NCBI GenBank assembly: GCA_002390305.1
Contig: DGPE01000076.1
Location: forward strand, 1 to 45,071
Length of the DNA: 45,071 bases
DNA from: Micrococcales bacterium UBA4448
GTDB lineage: Bacteria; Actinomycetota; Actinomycetes; Actinomycetales; Microbacteriaceae
Direction: 5' to 3'
The translations under genes were made by a program, and so were the position numbers. Position 1 is the stretch's first letter. Each line of letters starts with the position of its first letter. Shown here piece by piece: positions 24,972-33,030 of the stretch. The notes below the pieces were generated by a model. The model worked only from the letters and a program-made list of their open reading frames with translations. It searched no databases and was not told the DNA's origin.

Positions 24972-25766
24972 ATGTACCAGCCGGAATCGAAACTTGCAGC
25001 GCAGGCGCTGAGTGCCGGCTATGCGGCAGACAAGGTGATCGAGAATCTGGATCTTGAAATCTCCAAGGGCTCAGTAACCGCAATCATTGGTGCCAACGGC
25101 GCTGGCAAGACATCTCTGCTAAAGGCGCTGGCTAGGAAAATACCGGCTGCAAGCGGGGCGGTGCTTTTGGATGGCGTTTCAATCACCAGCCTAACCAAAA
25201 CGGAAATCAACAAGAGCATTGGCTTTTTGGGAGCAATACCGGCGGCCAAGAACCTGGAGACTATTTTTGATTTGGTGGCACGGTCTGCAATGGCTGCCCA
25301 CCAAATTTCACGGATTTCGCCCAAGCTCCGAGAAGAAATTGAGATGTTGCTTGAGCGGACCTCACTTACCGCCGTAAAAGCGAAAAAGGTAGGTGAACTT
25401 TCCTCCGGTTATAGGCAGTGCGCGGTAATTGCCGCAGCACTGGTGAAAAATCCAGCGGTGCTGCTACTTGATGAGCCGACCAGCTCTCTGGACTATTCTC
25501 ATCAACTTCAGGTTATGAACCTGCTGTCATCCTTGAGGCGCGAACGGGGAATGACTATCGTCGCTGTGATTCATGACCTAAACCTTGCAGCACGGTTCGC
25601 CGATCAAATAGTAGTTTTGAAAAATGGCTCAATCGTTGCCACAGGTGACCCCTGTGATGTCATTACGCCAAACAACCTGGCTGACGCCTTCAACATTCTT
25701 GCCAGGGTTATTGAAGACCCGGTTGCAAAGACACCGCTGGTTATCCCCATCCGCCAGCTCGGTTAG
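24972..25766 (+). CDS. ABC ATPase of the FecE/BtuD (metal-chelate) type, no permease nearby
   Basis: A 264-aa ABC ATPase: Walker A GANGAGKT at 40-47, Walker B LLLDEPTSSLD and H-loop VIHDLNLAARFADQ, with the C-terminal GDPCDVITPNNLADAFNI layout of importers for iron-siderophores, heme or cobalamin. The ABC signature is altered to LSSGYRQ instead of LSGGQRQ. No substrate-binding protein or permease gene lies next to it, only glpK upstream (9 nt) and a dehydrogenase downstream. It may serve a permease elsewhere or be a remnant of a transport operon. Start ATG at 24972 lacks a good Shine-Dalgarno, suggesting coupling to glpK. Confidence 0.82.
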   Translation: MYQPESKLAAQALSAGYAADKVIENLDLEISKGSVTAIIGANGAGKTSLLKALARKIPAASGAVLLDGVSITSLTKTEINKSIGFLGAIPAAKNLETIFDLVARSAMAAHQISRISPKLREEIEMLLERTSLTAVKAKKVGELSSGYRQCAVIAAALVKNPAVLLLDEPTSSLDYSHQLQVMNLLSSLRRERGMTIVAVIHDLNLAARFADQIVVLKNGSIVATGDPCDVITPNNLADAFNILARVIEDPVAKTPLVIPIRQLG

Positions 25767-25783
25767 TAGCCATTCTGAGTCAA

Positions 25784-25926
25784 GGGCCCCATAATAGGAA
25801 CGTAGTTCACTTCAGGTGAAGGCGCAGTTATTAGCAGTGACACCACATAGGTTTGCGCCTACCAGTGAACGAGGGCAAGGACTGGGCCCAATCTCATGAA
25901 TCGGTCACGTTTGGTTGTGAAAATAA
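25784..25926 (+). ncRNA. candidate structured 5' leader RNA of the saccharopine-dehydrogenase-like gene
   Basis: The 160-nt gap before the gene holds three nested perfect inverted repeats: P0 GGGCCC (25784-25789 with 25884-25889), P1 GTTCACT (25805-25811) with AGTGAAC (25864-25870), and P2 AGGCGCA (25820-25826) with TGCGCCT (25854-25860). An alternative hairpin TCAC (25807-25810)/GTGA (25816-25819) competes with P1, and TCAC (25905-25908)/GTGA (25917-25920) could fold just before the ATG at 25927. No T-run follows, so it does not resemble a terminator. I do not recognise a known riboswitch class; the function is inferred only. Confidence 0.45.
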
Positions 25927-27219
25927 ATGCGCATCTTGCTAATTGGAGCAGGTGGTGTTGGCGATGCAATCGTCAAAATTGCCTCGAATCGTAATTTCTT
26001 TGAAAAAATAATTGTTTCTGACTACGACATCGCTCGTGCCGAGAAAAGTGTCGAATGGGTGAAGAGTCACTCTCCCGCCGCTGCCGACAAATTTGAGGCA
26101 GCTCAAATAGACGCCAGTGACCCAAATAATGTGGCCGCTCTTGCCAAAAAAGTGCAAGCAAGCCACATCATGAATGCCGTGGAGCCAAAGTTTGTGCAGA
26201 GCATTTTTGATGGAGCACTGAAGGCGCAGGTCAACTACATGGACATGGCTATGAGCCTCAGCCACGTCCACAAGACAGACCCCTTCAATACTCCAGCTGA
26301 AAAGCTAGGTGACTGGCAGTATGACAAGCACGCCGAGTTTGAAAAGGCGGGTCTGCTTGCTCTGATTGGAACGGGCGCTGAGCCTGGAATCTCAAACATC
26401 TTCGCCCGATATGCGGCGGATCACTTGTTTAGCGAGGTTGATGAAATCACGGTGCTGGATGGCGGCAACCTAGTGGTTGTAAACGATGAGGGCGAGGAAA
26501 TCTTTGCACCGTCTTTTTCGATCTGGACCGTCATTGAAGAGTGTCTGAACCCTCCACTGATGTGGGAAAAGGATCGTGGCTGGTTCACAACAGAACCTTT
26601 CAGCGAGCCAGCATTTTTCGAATTCCCAGGTGGAATCGGACCAATTGAGTGTGTAAACGTCGAGCACGAAGAGGTCAACATGCTCCCCCGCACCATGAAT
26701 GCCAAGAAGGTCGCATTCAAGTACGGCCTCGGCACCGAATTCATTGGAGTCCTAAAGACCCTTCACGCTCTTGGGCTAGACAAAACTGAACCTGTCTCGG
26801 TTCGCTCGGCCAACGGCCCCGCCAAAATCGCACCAAGGGACTTGGTGGCAGCCGTGTTACCAGATCCAGCGTCACTGGTCGATGTTATGACCGGAAAAAC
26901 CTGTGCTGGGACGCTTGTAACTGGTAAGGGCCTAGATGGTAAAGCCAGGGCAACTTACCTTTACCACGTTGCAGATACCAGTTGGACCGCGGCGCACTAT
27001 GACGCTCAGGCAGTTGTTTGGCAGACAGCGTTGGTCCCAGTGATTGCCCTTGAACTCTTGGCGAAGGGCCTGTGGAATGCCACTGGCGTTAGGGGTCCTG
27101 AGGAATTTGATGCCAAGGTGTTTTTGGGCCTAATGTCCTCTGAATACTCTCAAGAGTGGGGCTCTCAGGATAGAAATCCTGAAAACCCAGCTGTGATTGA
27201 CGAGAATTGGAATAAATAG
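25927..27219 (+). CDS. saccharopine dehydrogenase-family oxidoreductase
   Basis: A 430-aa NAD(P)-dependent enzyme. The N-terminal Rossmann fold carries LIGAGGVGDAIVKIA (residues 4-18) and an acidic residue after strand 2 (VSDYDIARAE); the middle has GTGAEPGISNIFA, and a C-terminal saccharopine-dehydrogenase domain follows. Overall shape and segments such as GLLALIGTGAEPGI resemble carboxynorspermidine synthase-like and LYS9-like proteins, but the substrate (a lysine, ornithine or polyamine-related amino acid) cannot be read from sequence. No lysine or polyamine gene is adjacent. There is no Shine-Dalgarno before the ATG, and an unusual inverted-repeat leader precedes it. Confidence 0.75.
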   Translation: MRILLIGAGGVGDAIVKIASNRNFFEKIIVSDYDIARAEKSVEWVKSHSPAAADKFEAAQIDASDPNNVAALAKKVQASHIMNAVEPKFVQSIFDGALKAQVNYMDMAMSLSHVHKTDPFNTPAEKLGDWQYDKHAEFEKAGLLALIGTGAEPGISNIFARYAADHLFSEVDEITVLDGGNLVVVNDEGEEIFAPSFSIWTVIEECLNPPLMWEKDRGWFTTEPFSEPAFFEFPGGIGPIECVNVEHEEVNMLPRTMNAKKVAFKYGLGTEFIGVLKTLHALGLDKTEPVSVRSANGPAKIAPRDLVAAVLPDPASLVDVMTGKTCAGTLVTGKGLDGKARATYLYHVADTSWTAAHYDAQAVVWQTALVPVIALELLAKGLWNATGVRGPEEFDAKVFLGLMSSEYSQEWGSQDRNPENPAVIDENWNK

Positions 27220-27264
27220 TCAACACGGAGTGTTTATTAGACTGTTGTTCATAAAATAATCTCA

Positions 27265-27291
27265 GGAACACTTTCAGCTGGCTATCAGTTG
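27265..27291 (+). promoter_or_regulatory. candidate ECF-sigma promoter before the LolA-like gene
   Basis: GGAAC (27265-27269) and GTTG (27288-27291) are separated by 18 nt, resembling the GGAAC-N18-GTT pattern of actinobacterial SigE/SigR-type promoters. A start near 27300 leaves about 38 nt before the ATG, including AGGAGAG. A weaker housekeeping alternative is TTGAAG-N16-TATCTA (27289-27316). Confidence 0.35.
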
Positions 27292-27337
27292 AAGAGATTA
27301 GGTTTATAAGTATCTAGAAAAGCAGGAGAGAAGCTGA

Positions 27338-28504
27338 ATGCGTATTTCAAAGAAGTGGATTCCATCTATTGCAGTTCCAGCAGTCATCGCTGCAGGAGCC
27401 GTTGCGGTGCCATTGCAAGCGAACGCGGTTGACCTACCTGACCTGAGTGCCAATGAGGTCATGGTGCTGATGCAGCAAAGCGAAGTTCAATCTTTCTCGG
27501 GAACCATTGTCAAAGTCAGCGACATGGGGCTACCAACTTTGGAATTCAGCTCGATGGTCTCAGAAGAGATGGTCGCTGAGATGGAAGAGAAGATGCCGGA
27601 GGAGTTTGCAGACTTCGTTCCAGCCGTCATCGAGTCGAACATCTTGACGCAAGCAGTAGAGCTGATTTCCGGTACTCACCGGATCAGGGTTTACAACTCT
27701 GGAACCGACAAGCTTCGTGCCCAAATTTTGGACCCAATGTCCCAGCGCGACTTGATCGTAAATGGTGACCAGTTCTGGATCTATGACGCCAAGATGGCTA
27801 CTGCTGTCAACGGAACAATTGAGATGGAACAAGACCCTGCTAAACAAGCTGAGGCTGAAAAAGCCATCACGGATTACGCGGCGTCTGTAGCCCTGGATTT
27901 GACCTCACCAGAGGCAATTGCCGACTACTTGGTGTCAATGATTGGTGACAGCAGCAATCTTTCAGTCGGAACAGACCACAGCGTTGCTGGCAGGACTGCC
28001 TACGAACTTATTCTTACCCCGAATGTTGATGGCTCACTCGTTGAACGAGCAAAGCTTTCAATTGACTCAGAAACCGGAATGCCACTGAAGGTTGAGGTGT
28101 TCTCCGCGTCTCAGGTGGATGCTGCAATGTCAGTCGGTTTCGAATCCATCAGCTTCGGTGCGATAGACCAGTCACTGTTCGACTTCACTCCTCCAGCTGG
28201 AACCGAGGTTTCTTCCCTCGATTCAAGTGATTACGAGGCAGGTGACAAGGATTCCGCCGACTACGCAGAGAAGACTGAACCAGAGATCCTTGGTGAAAAT
28301 TGGTTGAGCGTTGTGCACCTAGCCGCAATGCCAACTGAGATCCCAGCAGACCTGATGTCAAATGAACTATTCGGTGACATGTTTACTGAAGTCCAGGGTG
28401 GTCGAGTACTTACAAGCGCACTGGTCAATGTTTTGATAACTGACTCAGGTGATGTCTACATGGGTGCTGTGACGATCGACTACTTGCTCAGCGTCGCCAA
28501 CTAA
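27338..28504 (+). CDS. exported LolA/RseB-like protein (lipoprotein-sorting fold)
   Basis: A 388-aa secreted protein. A signal peptide (RISKKW plus hydrophobic core) probably ends after LQANA at residue 30, without a lipobox cysteine. The mature part shows the half-barrel LolA/RseB pattern: NEVMVLMQQSEVQSFSGTIV, RIRVYNSGTDKLRAQILDP, RDLIVNGDQFWIYD, AGRTAYELILTP and LSIDSETGMPLKVEVFS. Actinobacterial proteins of this kind (annotated DUF2092 or sigma-E regulatory MucB/RseB-like) have unknown ligands; a hydrophobic or lipid ligand is inferred. A short C-terminal domain from ~300 follows an acidic linker. It is 8 nt from the downstream ABC ATPase gene, so it probably works with that exporter. Confidence 0.75.
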   Translation: MRISKKWIPSIAVPAVIAAGAVAVPLQANAVDLPDLSANEVMVLMQQSEVQSFSGTIVKVSDMGLPTLEFSSMVSEEMVAEMEEKMPEEFADFVPAVIESNILTQAVELISGTHRIRVYNSGTDKLRAQILDPMSQRDLIVNGDQFWIYDAKMATAVNGTIEMEQDPAKQAEAEKAITDYAASVALDLTSPEAIADYLVSMIGDSSNLSVGTDHSVAGRTAYELILTPNVDGSLVERAKLSIDSETGMPLKVEVFSASQVDAAMSVGFESISFGAIDQSLFDFTPPAGTEVSSLDSSDYEAGDKDSADYAEKTEPEILGENWLSVVHLAAMPTEIPADLMSNELFGDMFTEVQGGRVLTSALVNVLITDSGDVYMGAVTIDYLLSVAN

Positions 28505-28512
28505 CCTCCACC

Positions 28513-29457
28513 ATGACTCAAGGCCAAGAGCTGGCCATAAGGACCAGTTCGCTTACCAAGCAGTTCGGTTCTCAAAAGGCCGTATCTGAGATCAGCCTTT
28601 CGGTTCCTCGCGGATCTGTCTTTGGCTTTCTGGGGCCCAACGGCTCTGGAAAGACCACGACAATCAGAATGATTCTTGGTCTTGCAGACGCATCAGAGGG
28701 CGAGATTGAACTCCTCGGTCATCCGATTCCAAAGCAACTCGAGCAGGCGCTACCAAAAGTCGGTGCTCTGGTGGAGGGTCCGGCCTTCTATCCCTACATG
28801 TCCGGGAGAAATAACCTAATCCGGATCGACTCGGCCGATCGGTTTTCAGAGGCAAAGACTCGCAAGCAAAGGGTGGACTCGGCCCTTGAGCGCGTTGGCC
28901 TGACCAACGCATCAAAAAAGAAGGTTCATGCCTACTCACTGGGAATGAAGCAGCGGCTTGGACTTGCCAATGCCCTGCTAAAACCAAGAGAAATTCTTAT
29001 CCTCGATGAGCCCACAAATGGTCTTGACCCCCAGGGAACCCGAGAGGTTCGCAATCTGATTCGCTCGCTTGCAGCCGAGGGAATCACCATTTTTGTCTCC
29101 AGTCACCTATTGAGTGAAATTGAGCAACTCTGCAGCCACCTGGCGGTTATGACGGCGGGCAAGATTGTGGCGCAGGGAAATATTCAAGAACTAAGAAACG
29201 AATCCCAAACCCGACTGGTCTTGAAGGCCGATCGCATTGACGAACTGGTTGAGCTGCTAAAGAGCCAAGGATTATCAAAAATCTCTCTCAAGCCAGATCG
29301 CATCGTGGTCCCAGTGCCAACAAATTTCGACGCGGCAACTTTGAATCAACTACTCGTGAAAAAGAAGTTCATGGTTTCCGAGATCCGTCTAGAGCAACCG
29401 AGCCTTGAAGAATACTTCGTGAATCTAACCGGAGAGGGGTTTGAAGTTGTTCGCTAA
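28513..29457 (+). CDS. ABC exporter ATP-binding protein (BcrA/CcmA type)
   Basis: A 314-aa ABC ATPase: Walker A GPNGSGKT at 41-48, signature YSLGMKQRLGLANALL, Walker B ILILDEPTNGLDP, H-loop VSSHLLSEIEQL, and a C-terminal ~90-residue extension (RLVLKADRIDELVELL... EEYFVNLTGEG) typical of bacitracin/lantibiotic-resistance and ABC-2 exporters. It overlaps the permease gene by 17 nt and follows the LolA-like gene by 8 nt. Likely roles are export of, or protection from, a peptide or lipid; the substrate is not known. Confidence 0.9.
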   Translation: MTQGQELAIRTSSLTKQFGSQKAVSEISLSVPRGSVFGFLGPNGSGKTTTIRMILGLADASEGEIELLGHPIPKQLEQALPKVGALVEGPAFYPYMSGRNNLIRIDSADRFSEAKTRKQRVDSALERVGLTNASKKKVHAYSLGMKQRLGLANALLKPREILILDEPTNGLDPQGTREVRNLIRSLAAEGITIFVSSHLLSEIEQLCSHLAVMTAGKIVAQGNIQELRNESQTRLVLKADRIDELVELLKSQGLSKISLKPDRIVVPVPTNFDAATLNQLLVKKKFMVSEIRLEQPSLEEYFVNLTGEGFEVVR

Positions 29458-30277
29458 ATCTCTCAGCATGTCACTGATGCTTTCGGAACTAAGAGTTATG
29501 TTTACCAGGCGCAGAACCTGGGCCATGCTCGCGGCCGTTGCCTTGATACCTATCTTGCTGGCATTCGCCGTGGCCCTGACTGCCGAGGAGTTGGCGCCTG
29601 GAGAGGGCCCGCCTTTTCTTAGTCAGGTTACGCAGAACGGCCTTTTCACCGGCTTCACAGCCACCCTATTGGCGCTGCCACTGTTCTTACCCCTGACCAT
29701 AGCTGTGGTAGCCGGCGACACCATAGCCGGAGAAGCAAGCCTTGGAACACTTCGCTATTTACTTATTGCACCGGTTGGAAGACTTCGCCTGCTGGTTGTG
29801 AAGTACATCGGCACAATCGTGTTTGCTCTCGCTGCCACTTTTACGCTCATGATCGCAGGTGGCATCATCGGTGCAATCCTGTTCCCGATCGGGCCGGTGA
29901 CTCTGCTGTCAGGCGATGAAATTTCGCTTGCTGAATCGATTGGGCGAATGGCCATCGTGTCGTTTTACACCACAGTATCCATGACTGGAATTTTGGCTAT
30001 CGGGCTGTTTATTTCAACACTAACCACAGTTCCAGTAGGAGCGATGGCGGCGACCGTGGTTTTGACCGGGGTCAGCCAGATACTTGATAATCTGCCTCAG
30101 CTTTCCTGGCTTCACGAGTGGTTATTTACCCACTACTGGTTAGATTTTGCAGATATCTTGAGGCAACCGATTGAACTTGGCTCTTTTGCCAGCAATGCGC
30201 TCTTGCAGCTTGGTTACGTTGCCGTATTTGGTGCCCTGGCTTATTCAAGGTTCAGCACTAAAGACATCTTGAGCTAA
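29441..30277 (+). CDS. ABC-2 type exporter permease
   Basis: A 278-aa membrane protein with about six helices: AMLAAVALIPILLAFAVALT near 26, ATLLALPLFLPLTIAVVAGD, VFALAATFTLMIAGGIIGAI, FYTTVSMTGILAIGLFIS and C-terminal ones. GDTIAGEASLGTLRYLLIAPVGR is the conserved cytoplasmic segment of ABC-2 permeases (NosY/BcrB-like). It begins with TTG at 29441 inside the end of the ATPase gene, with GGAGAGGGG upstream. It is the only permease of this operon, so the working transporter is probably a homodimer of it with the upstream ATPase. Confidence 0.87.
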   Translation: MKLFAKSLSMSLMLSELRVMFTRRRTWAMLAAVALIPILLAFAVALTAEELAPGEGPPFLSQVTQNGLFTGFTATLLALPLFLPLTIAVVAGDTIAGEASLGTLRYLLIAPVGRLRLLVVKYIGTIVFALAATFTLMIAGGIIGAILFPIGPVTLLSGDEISLAESIGRMAIVSFYTTVSMTGILAIGLFISTLTTVPVGAMAATVVLTGVSQILDNLPQLSWLHEWLFTHYWLDFADILRQPIELGSFASNALLQLGYVAVFGALAYSRFSTKDILS

Positions 30278-30303
30278 TCGGCTGTTACACTTCTAAGCTG
30301 CAG

Positions 30304-30377
30304 GGGCCTCTAGCTCAGTTGGTTAGAGCAACGGACTTTTAATCCGTGGGTCGTGGGTTCGAATCCCACGGGGCCTA
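30304..30377 (+). tRNA. tRNA-Lys (anticodon UUU)
   Basis: A 74-nt cloverleaf: acceptor GGGCCTC (30304-30310) with GGGGCCT (30370-30376), including G-U pairs at the outer position and one inside; D-arm GCTC/GAGC; anticodon stem ACGGA/TCCGT with loop CTTTTAA giving anticodon TTT; T-arm GTGGG-TTCGAAT-CCCAC; discriminator A. The 3' CCA is not encoded (CTA follows). Confidence 0.96.
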
Positions 30378-30379
30378 CT

Positions 30380-30414
30380 AGAACCCCGTCCTCCACGATG
30401 GGGTTCTTTCATTT
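30380..30414 (+). terminator. terminator of the tRNA-Lys gene
   Basis: AGAACCCC (30380-30387) and GGGGTTCT (30400-30407) form an 8-bp stem with a 12-nt loop, followed by TTCATTT. It begins three bases after the tRNA. The opposite strand has no T-run, so it probably works in one direction. Confidence 0.75.
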
Positions 30415-30440
30415 AGCCATTTTCAATCTAATTGAGCTGG

Positions 30441-31001
30441 CTACGAGCCGCTGGCCACCAGCTCTAAATTGCTCGCCCCTTCCACACGCCAACCTTCCTC
30501 GGTTGCTACAACAAAATAGCGAAGTGCATATAGAGAACTGCCACCTTCAACAAAGCGCACATCGATCACCCCAACGATTTCAGCTTGATCGCTGTAGCAA
30601 TCTGCAAACTGCAGCTCGGATGTTGAGATCAGGGGTCCATAGCTTGATTGAATGACTTGAATAAACGCCTGTAGGTTTACGTTCGCTCTGAAGCTCGGCG
30701 AAGCAAATGAGTATGCAAGTTCGAAATCTTCGGTCGCGAACGCCTTGGTTTGAGAGGCGATAGATAATTCAATTTTGTCCTGAAGTTCTGATGAGCACGC
30801 TTCTGGAGGCGATGTTGAATCTGGGCTTTGGGTTTCTGAAGCCTCTGGAGCAGCTGATGGCTCAGCACTTGCCTCCGGCTGGGAGTTTTGGGCATCATCA
30901 GATTCGAGCCCAAGCTGAGTTGACTCCGTGGTGGCAGCGCTGCAGGCTGCAAGGAGCACCAGCAGAAGTGCTGAGAATAAAGTTCCACCGATGTTTCGCA
31001 T
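30441..31001 (-). CDS. DUF4864-like lipoprotein
   Basis: A 186-aa predicted lipoprotein, read from the ATG at 31001 (MRNIGGTLFS) because the signal peptide then ends in lipobox LLAAC with C20; the frame opens eight codons earlier. A long S/E/P/A-rich linker (residues ~25-65) leads to a compact domain (from ELQDKIELSIASQTKAFATEDFELAYSFASP) that fits DUF4864/NTF2-like proteins. The domain's function is unknown. It lies alone, convergent with tRNA-Lys. Confidence 0.65.
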   Translation of the reverse strand: MRNIGGTLFSALLLVLLAACSAATTESTQLGLESDDAQNSQPEASAEPSAAPEASETQSPDSTSPPEACSSELQDKIELSIASQTKAFATEDFELAYSFASPSFRANVNLQAFIQVIQSSYGPLISTSELQFADCYSDQAEIVGVIDVRFVEGGSSLYALRYFVVATEEGWRVEGASNLELVASGS

Positions 31002-31101
31002 GGGATTGGCAACCAAAGACAGCAAATCAGGATTCCCACTGTTTCCTCATCCTGCAAGCCCGAAACGCCAAGTGCCAAGATATGAAATCCGACAAACCTA
31101 A

Positions 31102-31548
31102 TTGGAATTTGATGACAGTACCGGGAAGCGGCGGCGGCCCAACCTAGTTGTCCTATTGGTGAATGAAAATACTAGGAAGCTCGTGGGTGTCTACAAAGCC
31201 GACGGAGGCTTCGTTGGAGAAGTCTCCTATTTCCTGGGGCACCTGGTTGGCATGAAAGAGTGCAGCCTCTGTGACATCACTCATTCGCCCATCAAAAAAA
31301 GGGCAGCCTTCAAGGAATTCGAGAAGAAACTCCTGGCAGAGCACAAAATTGGATTCAGTCTGGTGCATATGAATGAGAGAACTCCGGCTGAATTAGCTGC
31401 GTCAAAGGGCAGAGAGCCCTGCGTGCTTTTAGAAAACGAAGATGGTTCGTTCTCTCTGTTTCTTGATTATGTCGAGCTTAAGGCCACAAGTGGCAAGGTC
31501 AGTTCCTTTGAAAAACTGGTCCAATCTAGGTTAGACATCTACCTATGA
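31102..31548 (+). CDS. small CxxC-TH protein of unknown function
   Basis: Up to 148 aa. The core is LVGVYKADGGFVGEVSYFL... followed by KECSLCDITH, a C-x-x-C plus histidine motif that could bind a metal or act in redox chemistry. Bacterial proteins with a VYNADAG start and a C-x-L-C-x-x-TH motif form a small uncharacterised family, which this resembles. The start is uncertain: TTG at 31102, or TTG 31156/GTG 31159, or GTG 31183 (VGVYKADGG, preceded by AGGAAG); the later ones fit the family better. Its 3' end is 5 nt from the convergent DUF998 gene. Confidence 0.6.
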   Translation: MEFDDSTGKRRRPNLVVLLVNENTRKLVGVYKADGGFVGEVSYFLGHLVGMKECSLCDITHSPIKKRAAFKEFEKKLLAEHKIGFSLVHMNERTPAELAASKGREPCVLLENEDGSFSLFLDYVELKATSGKVSSFEKLVQSRLDIYL

Positions 31549-31553
31549 GGGAG

Positions 31554-32177
31554 CTAAACGGTCGCGGGGACCCCAGATGAAGCAGGTGCTTTTCTCTGGT
31601 GGAGCCATTGCAACCAAATAGCGGCCGTCAGCCACAGCACCTGCATAACGGCTATTATCCGCTCTGATAGGCCGACTATGGGTTGGCCGGGTTCGAGCCA
31701 AGTCAGCAGGAACCAGAGCGTTGTGAAGCCCATTACCAAGGTTGCTGGAATTGCACCTACTGGTCGAATACTCCAGTGATACCTCTTATCAAATCGCATT
31801 GCTAGTAATGGCCAAGCCGAGAACAAAACGAACGCAATAGTGGCGAATATCACATGTAGCTGGGACGAGCTGTCCTGTGATGGTGTTGCGAAAAATGTGT
31901 ATCCAAAGCCCGCAAGACCCGCAGCACCGAGAGCTATCCTGCCCGGCATCGAAAAGGCCCTGGCATGCCAGGCCCCGACAATAGTCAAGACAGATCCAAA
32001 CAGAAAAAAGCTAGATTGAATCCACTGCACGGGAGAGTCATTGGCGGCCAGGTCGCTGATCGTTTTGGCAATTGGATCGTAGCCTTCCACCAGGGAACCT
32101 GAAATCGTCCAACCGAGCACGTTTTGGAATGGCCCTAGAGTCGCGGCCACCAGTGCCCAGATACCGATCAACCGCAT
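31554..32177 (-). CDS. DUF998 membrane protein
   Basis: A 207-aa protein with six hydrophobic segments: MRLIGIWALVAATLGPFQNV, IQSSFFLFGSVLTIVGAWHA, IALGAAGLAGFGYTFFAT, VIFATIAFVLFSAWPLLA, ATLVMGFTTLWFLLTWLEP and a last one near 180. The DUF998 hallmark SLVEGYDPIAKTISDLA lies after helix 1. I chose the ATG at 32177, which has AAGGA upstream, rather than the frame opening at 32228. The function of the family is unknown. Confidence 0.75.
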   Translation of the reverse strand: MRLIGIWALVAATLGPFQNVLGWTISGSLVEGYDPIAKTISDLAANDSPVQWIQSSFFLFGSVLTIVGAWHARAFSMPGRIALGAAGLAGFGYTFFATPSQDSSSQLHVIFATIAFVLFSAWPLLAMRFDKRYHWSIRPVGAIPATLVMGFTTLWFLLTWLEPGQPIVGLSERIIAVMQVLWLTAAIWLQWLHQRKAPASSGVPATV

Positions 32178-32340
32178 AGTAATTCCTTGGTCATTTTCAT
32201 CCCTATAGTCTGAAGCAATAGTTTGCAATCCGCCACCTGAGGAAGATTCAAGGCAGGTTCGAGAGCGGTCAGATATTCCCAGTTAGACCAATTTTGTATT
32301 TATCGAAATAGCTGAAGTCCGATCGCTGTTGCAAATTTCT

Positions 32341-33030
32341 ATGGAACTTATGGGTAAGACAATATTGGTAACTGGAGCGTCCGGTGTTTTAGGCGCCTTG
32401 CTCACCGAGAAACTGAGCGCTAATGGTGCCAAGGTGCTGGGCACAGCCACCAATAATGACAGTGCCGCCAAAATACCTGCCAAGGCTGAGGTGAGGCTCC
32501 TACTTGATTACCAAGCACCGGAATCAATTCAGACCCTGACTGATTATTTATCCGCGGCAAGCCAGGTAGACGGGATCATTAATGCCAGCGGCGTTGTGGC
32601 ATTTGGCCCAGCAGCCGAACTTGAGATAGCAACCAGCAGCAGGCTGAATGGCGTGAACAGCGCGGGGCCGATACAGCTGATAACGCAGCTGTTTTCAAAA
32701 CTTAAATCCTCCGCCGAAGCCGGTCACGACCCCTTCGTTCTAAATATCACCGGTGTTGTCGCCGAAACTCCGATGCCTGGGATGGCCGCCTACAGCTCCT
32801 CCAAAATCGCAATACACGGGTTTCTCACCGCGTTAGCCAAGGAGTGGCGACGAGAGGGCGTGAGGGTGATTTCAGCAAGACCTGGACACACTGAAACTGG
32901 TCTCGCAACCAGAGCAATTGCTGGCACAGCACCTAATTTTCCAGCGGGCATGACCGCTGAACATGTTGTAGATCGGCTGATTGCCGCAATCGAAGGTGAC
33001 GAGAAAGATCTTCCCGCTAGCGAATTCTGA
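32341..33030 (+). CDS. short-chain dehydrogenase/reductase
   Basis: A 229-aa classical SDR. The NAD(P) motif TGASGVLG is at residues 11-18, NASG in strand 4, and the catalytic Y-x-x-x-K is YSSSK with an upstream serine/threonine (NITG, residue 136 region) typical of SDRs. It ends in a short C-terminus lacking a defined substrate lid, so the substrate cannot be predicted. The ATG at 32341 is preferred to a TTG four codons earlier. It converges on galM with a 14-nt overlap of coding ends. Confidence 0.85.
   Translation: MELMGKTILVTGASGVLGALLTEKLSANGAKVLGTATNNDSAAKIPAKAEVRLLLDYQAPESIQTLTDYLSAASQVDGIINASGVVAFGPAAELEIATSSRLNGVNSAGPIQLITQLFSKLKSSAEAGHDPFVLNITGVVAETPMPGMAAYSSSKIAIHGFLTALAKEWRREGVRVISARPGHTETGLATRAIAGTAPNFPAGMTAEHVVDRLIAAIEGDEKDLPASEF

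Noticed and set aside
25784..25889. Rho-independent terminator for the glpK-ABC ATPase transcript
   Set aside because: No T-run follows any of the three stems and the layout is a nested set, more like a leader than a terminator.
27220..27264. Housekeeping promoter right after the saccharopine-dehydrogenase-like gene (TAAAAT 27252-27257)
   Set aside because: No -35 at workable spacing; the GGAAC-N18-GTTG arrangement downstream fits better.
30791..31147. 118-codon plus-strand frame
   Set aside because: Mostly antisense to the DUF4864 lipoprotein gene, with compositional bias expected of a shadow.
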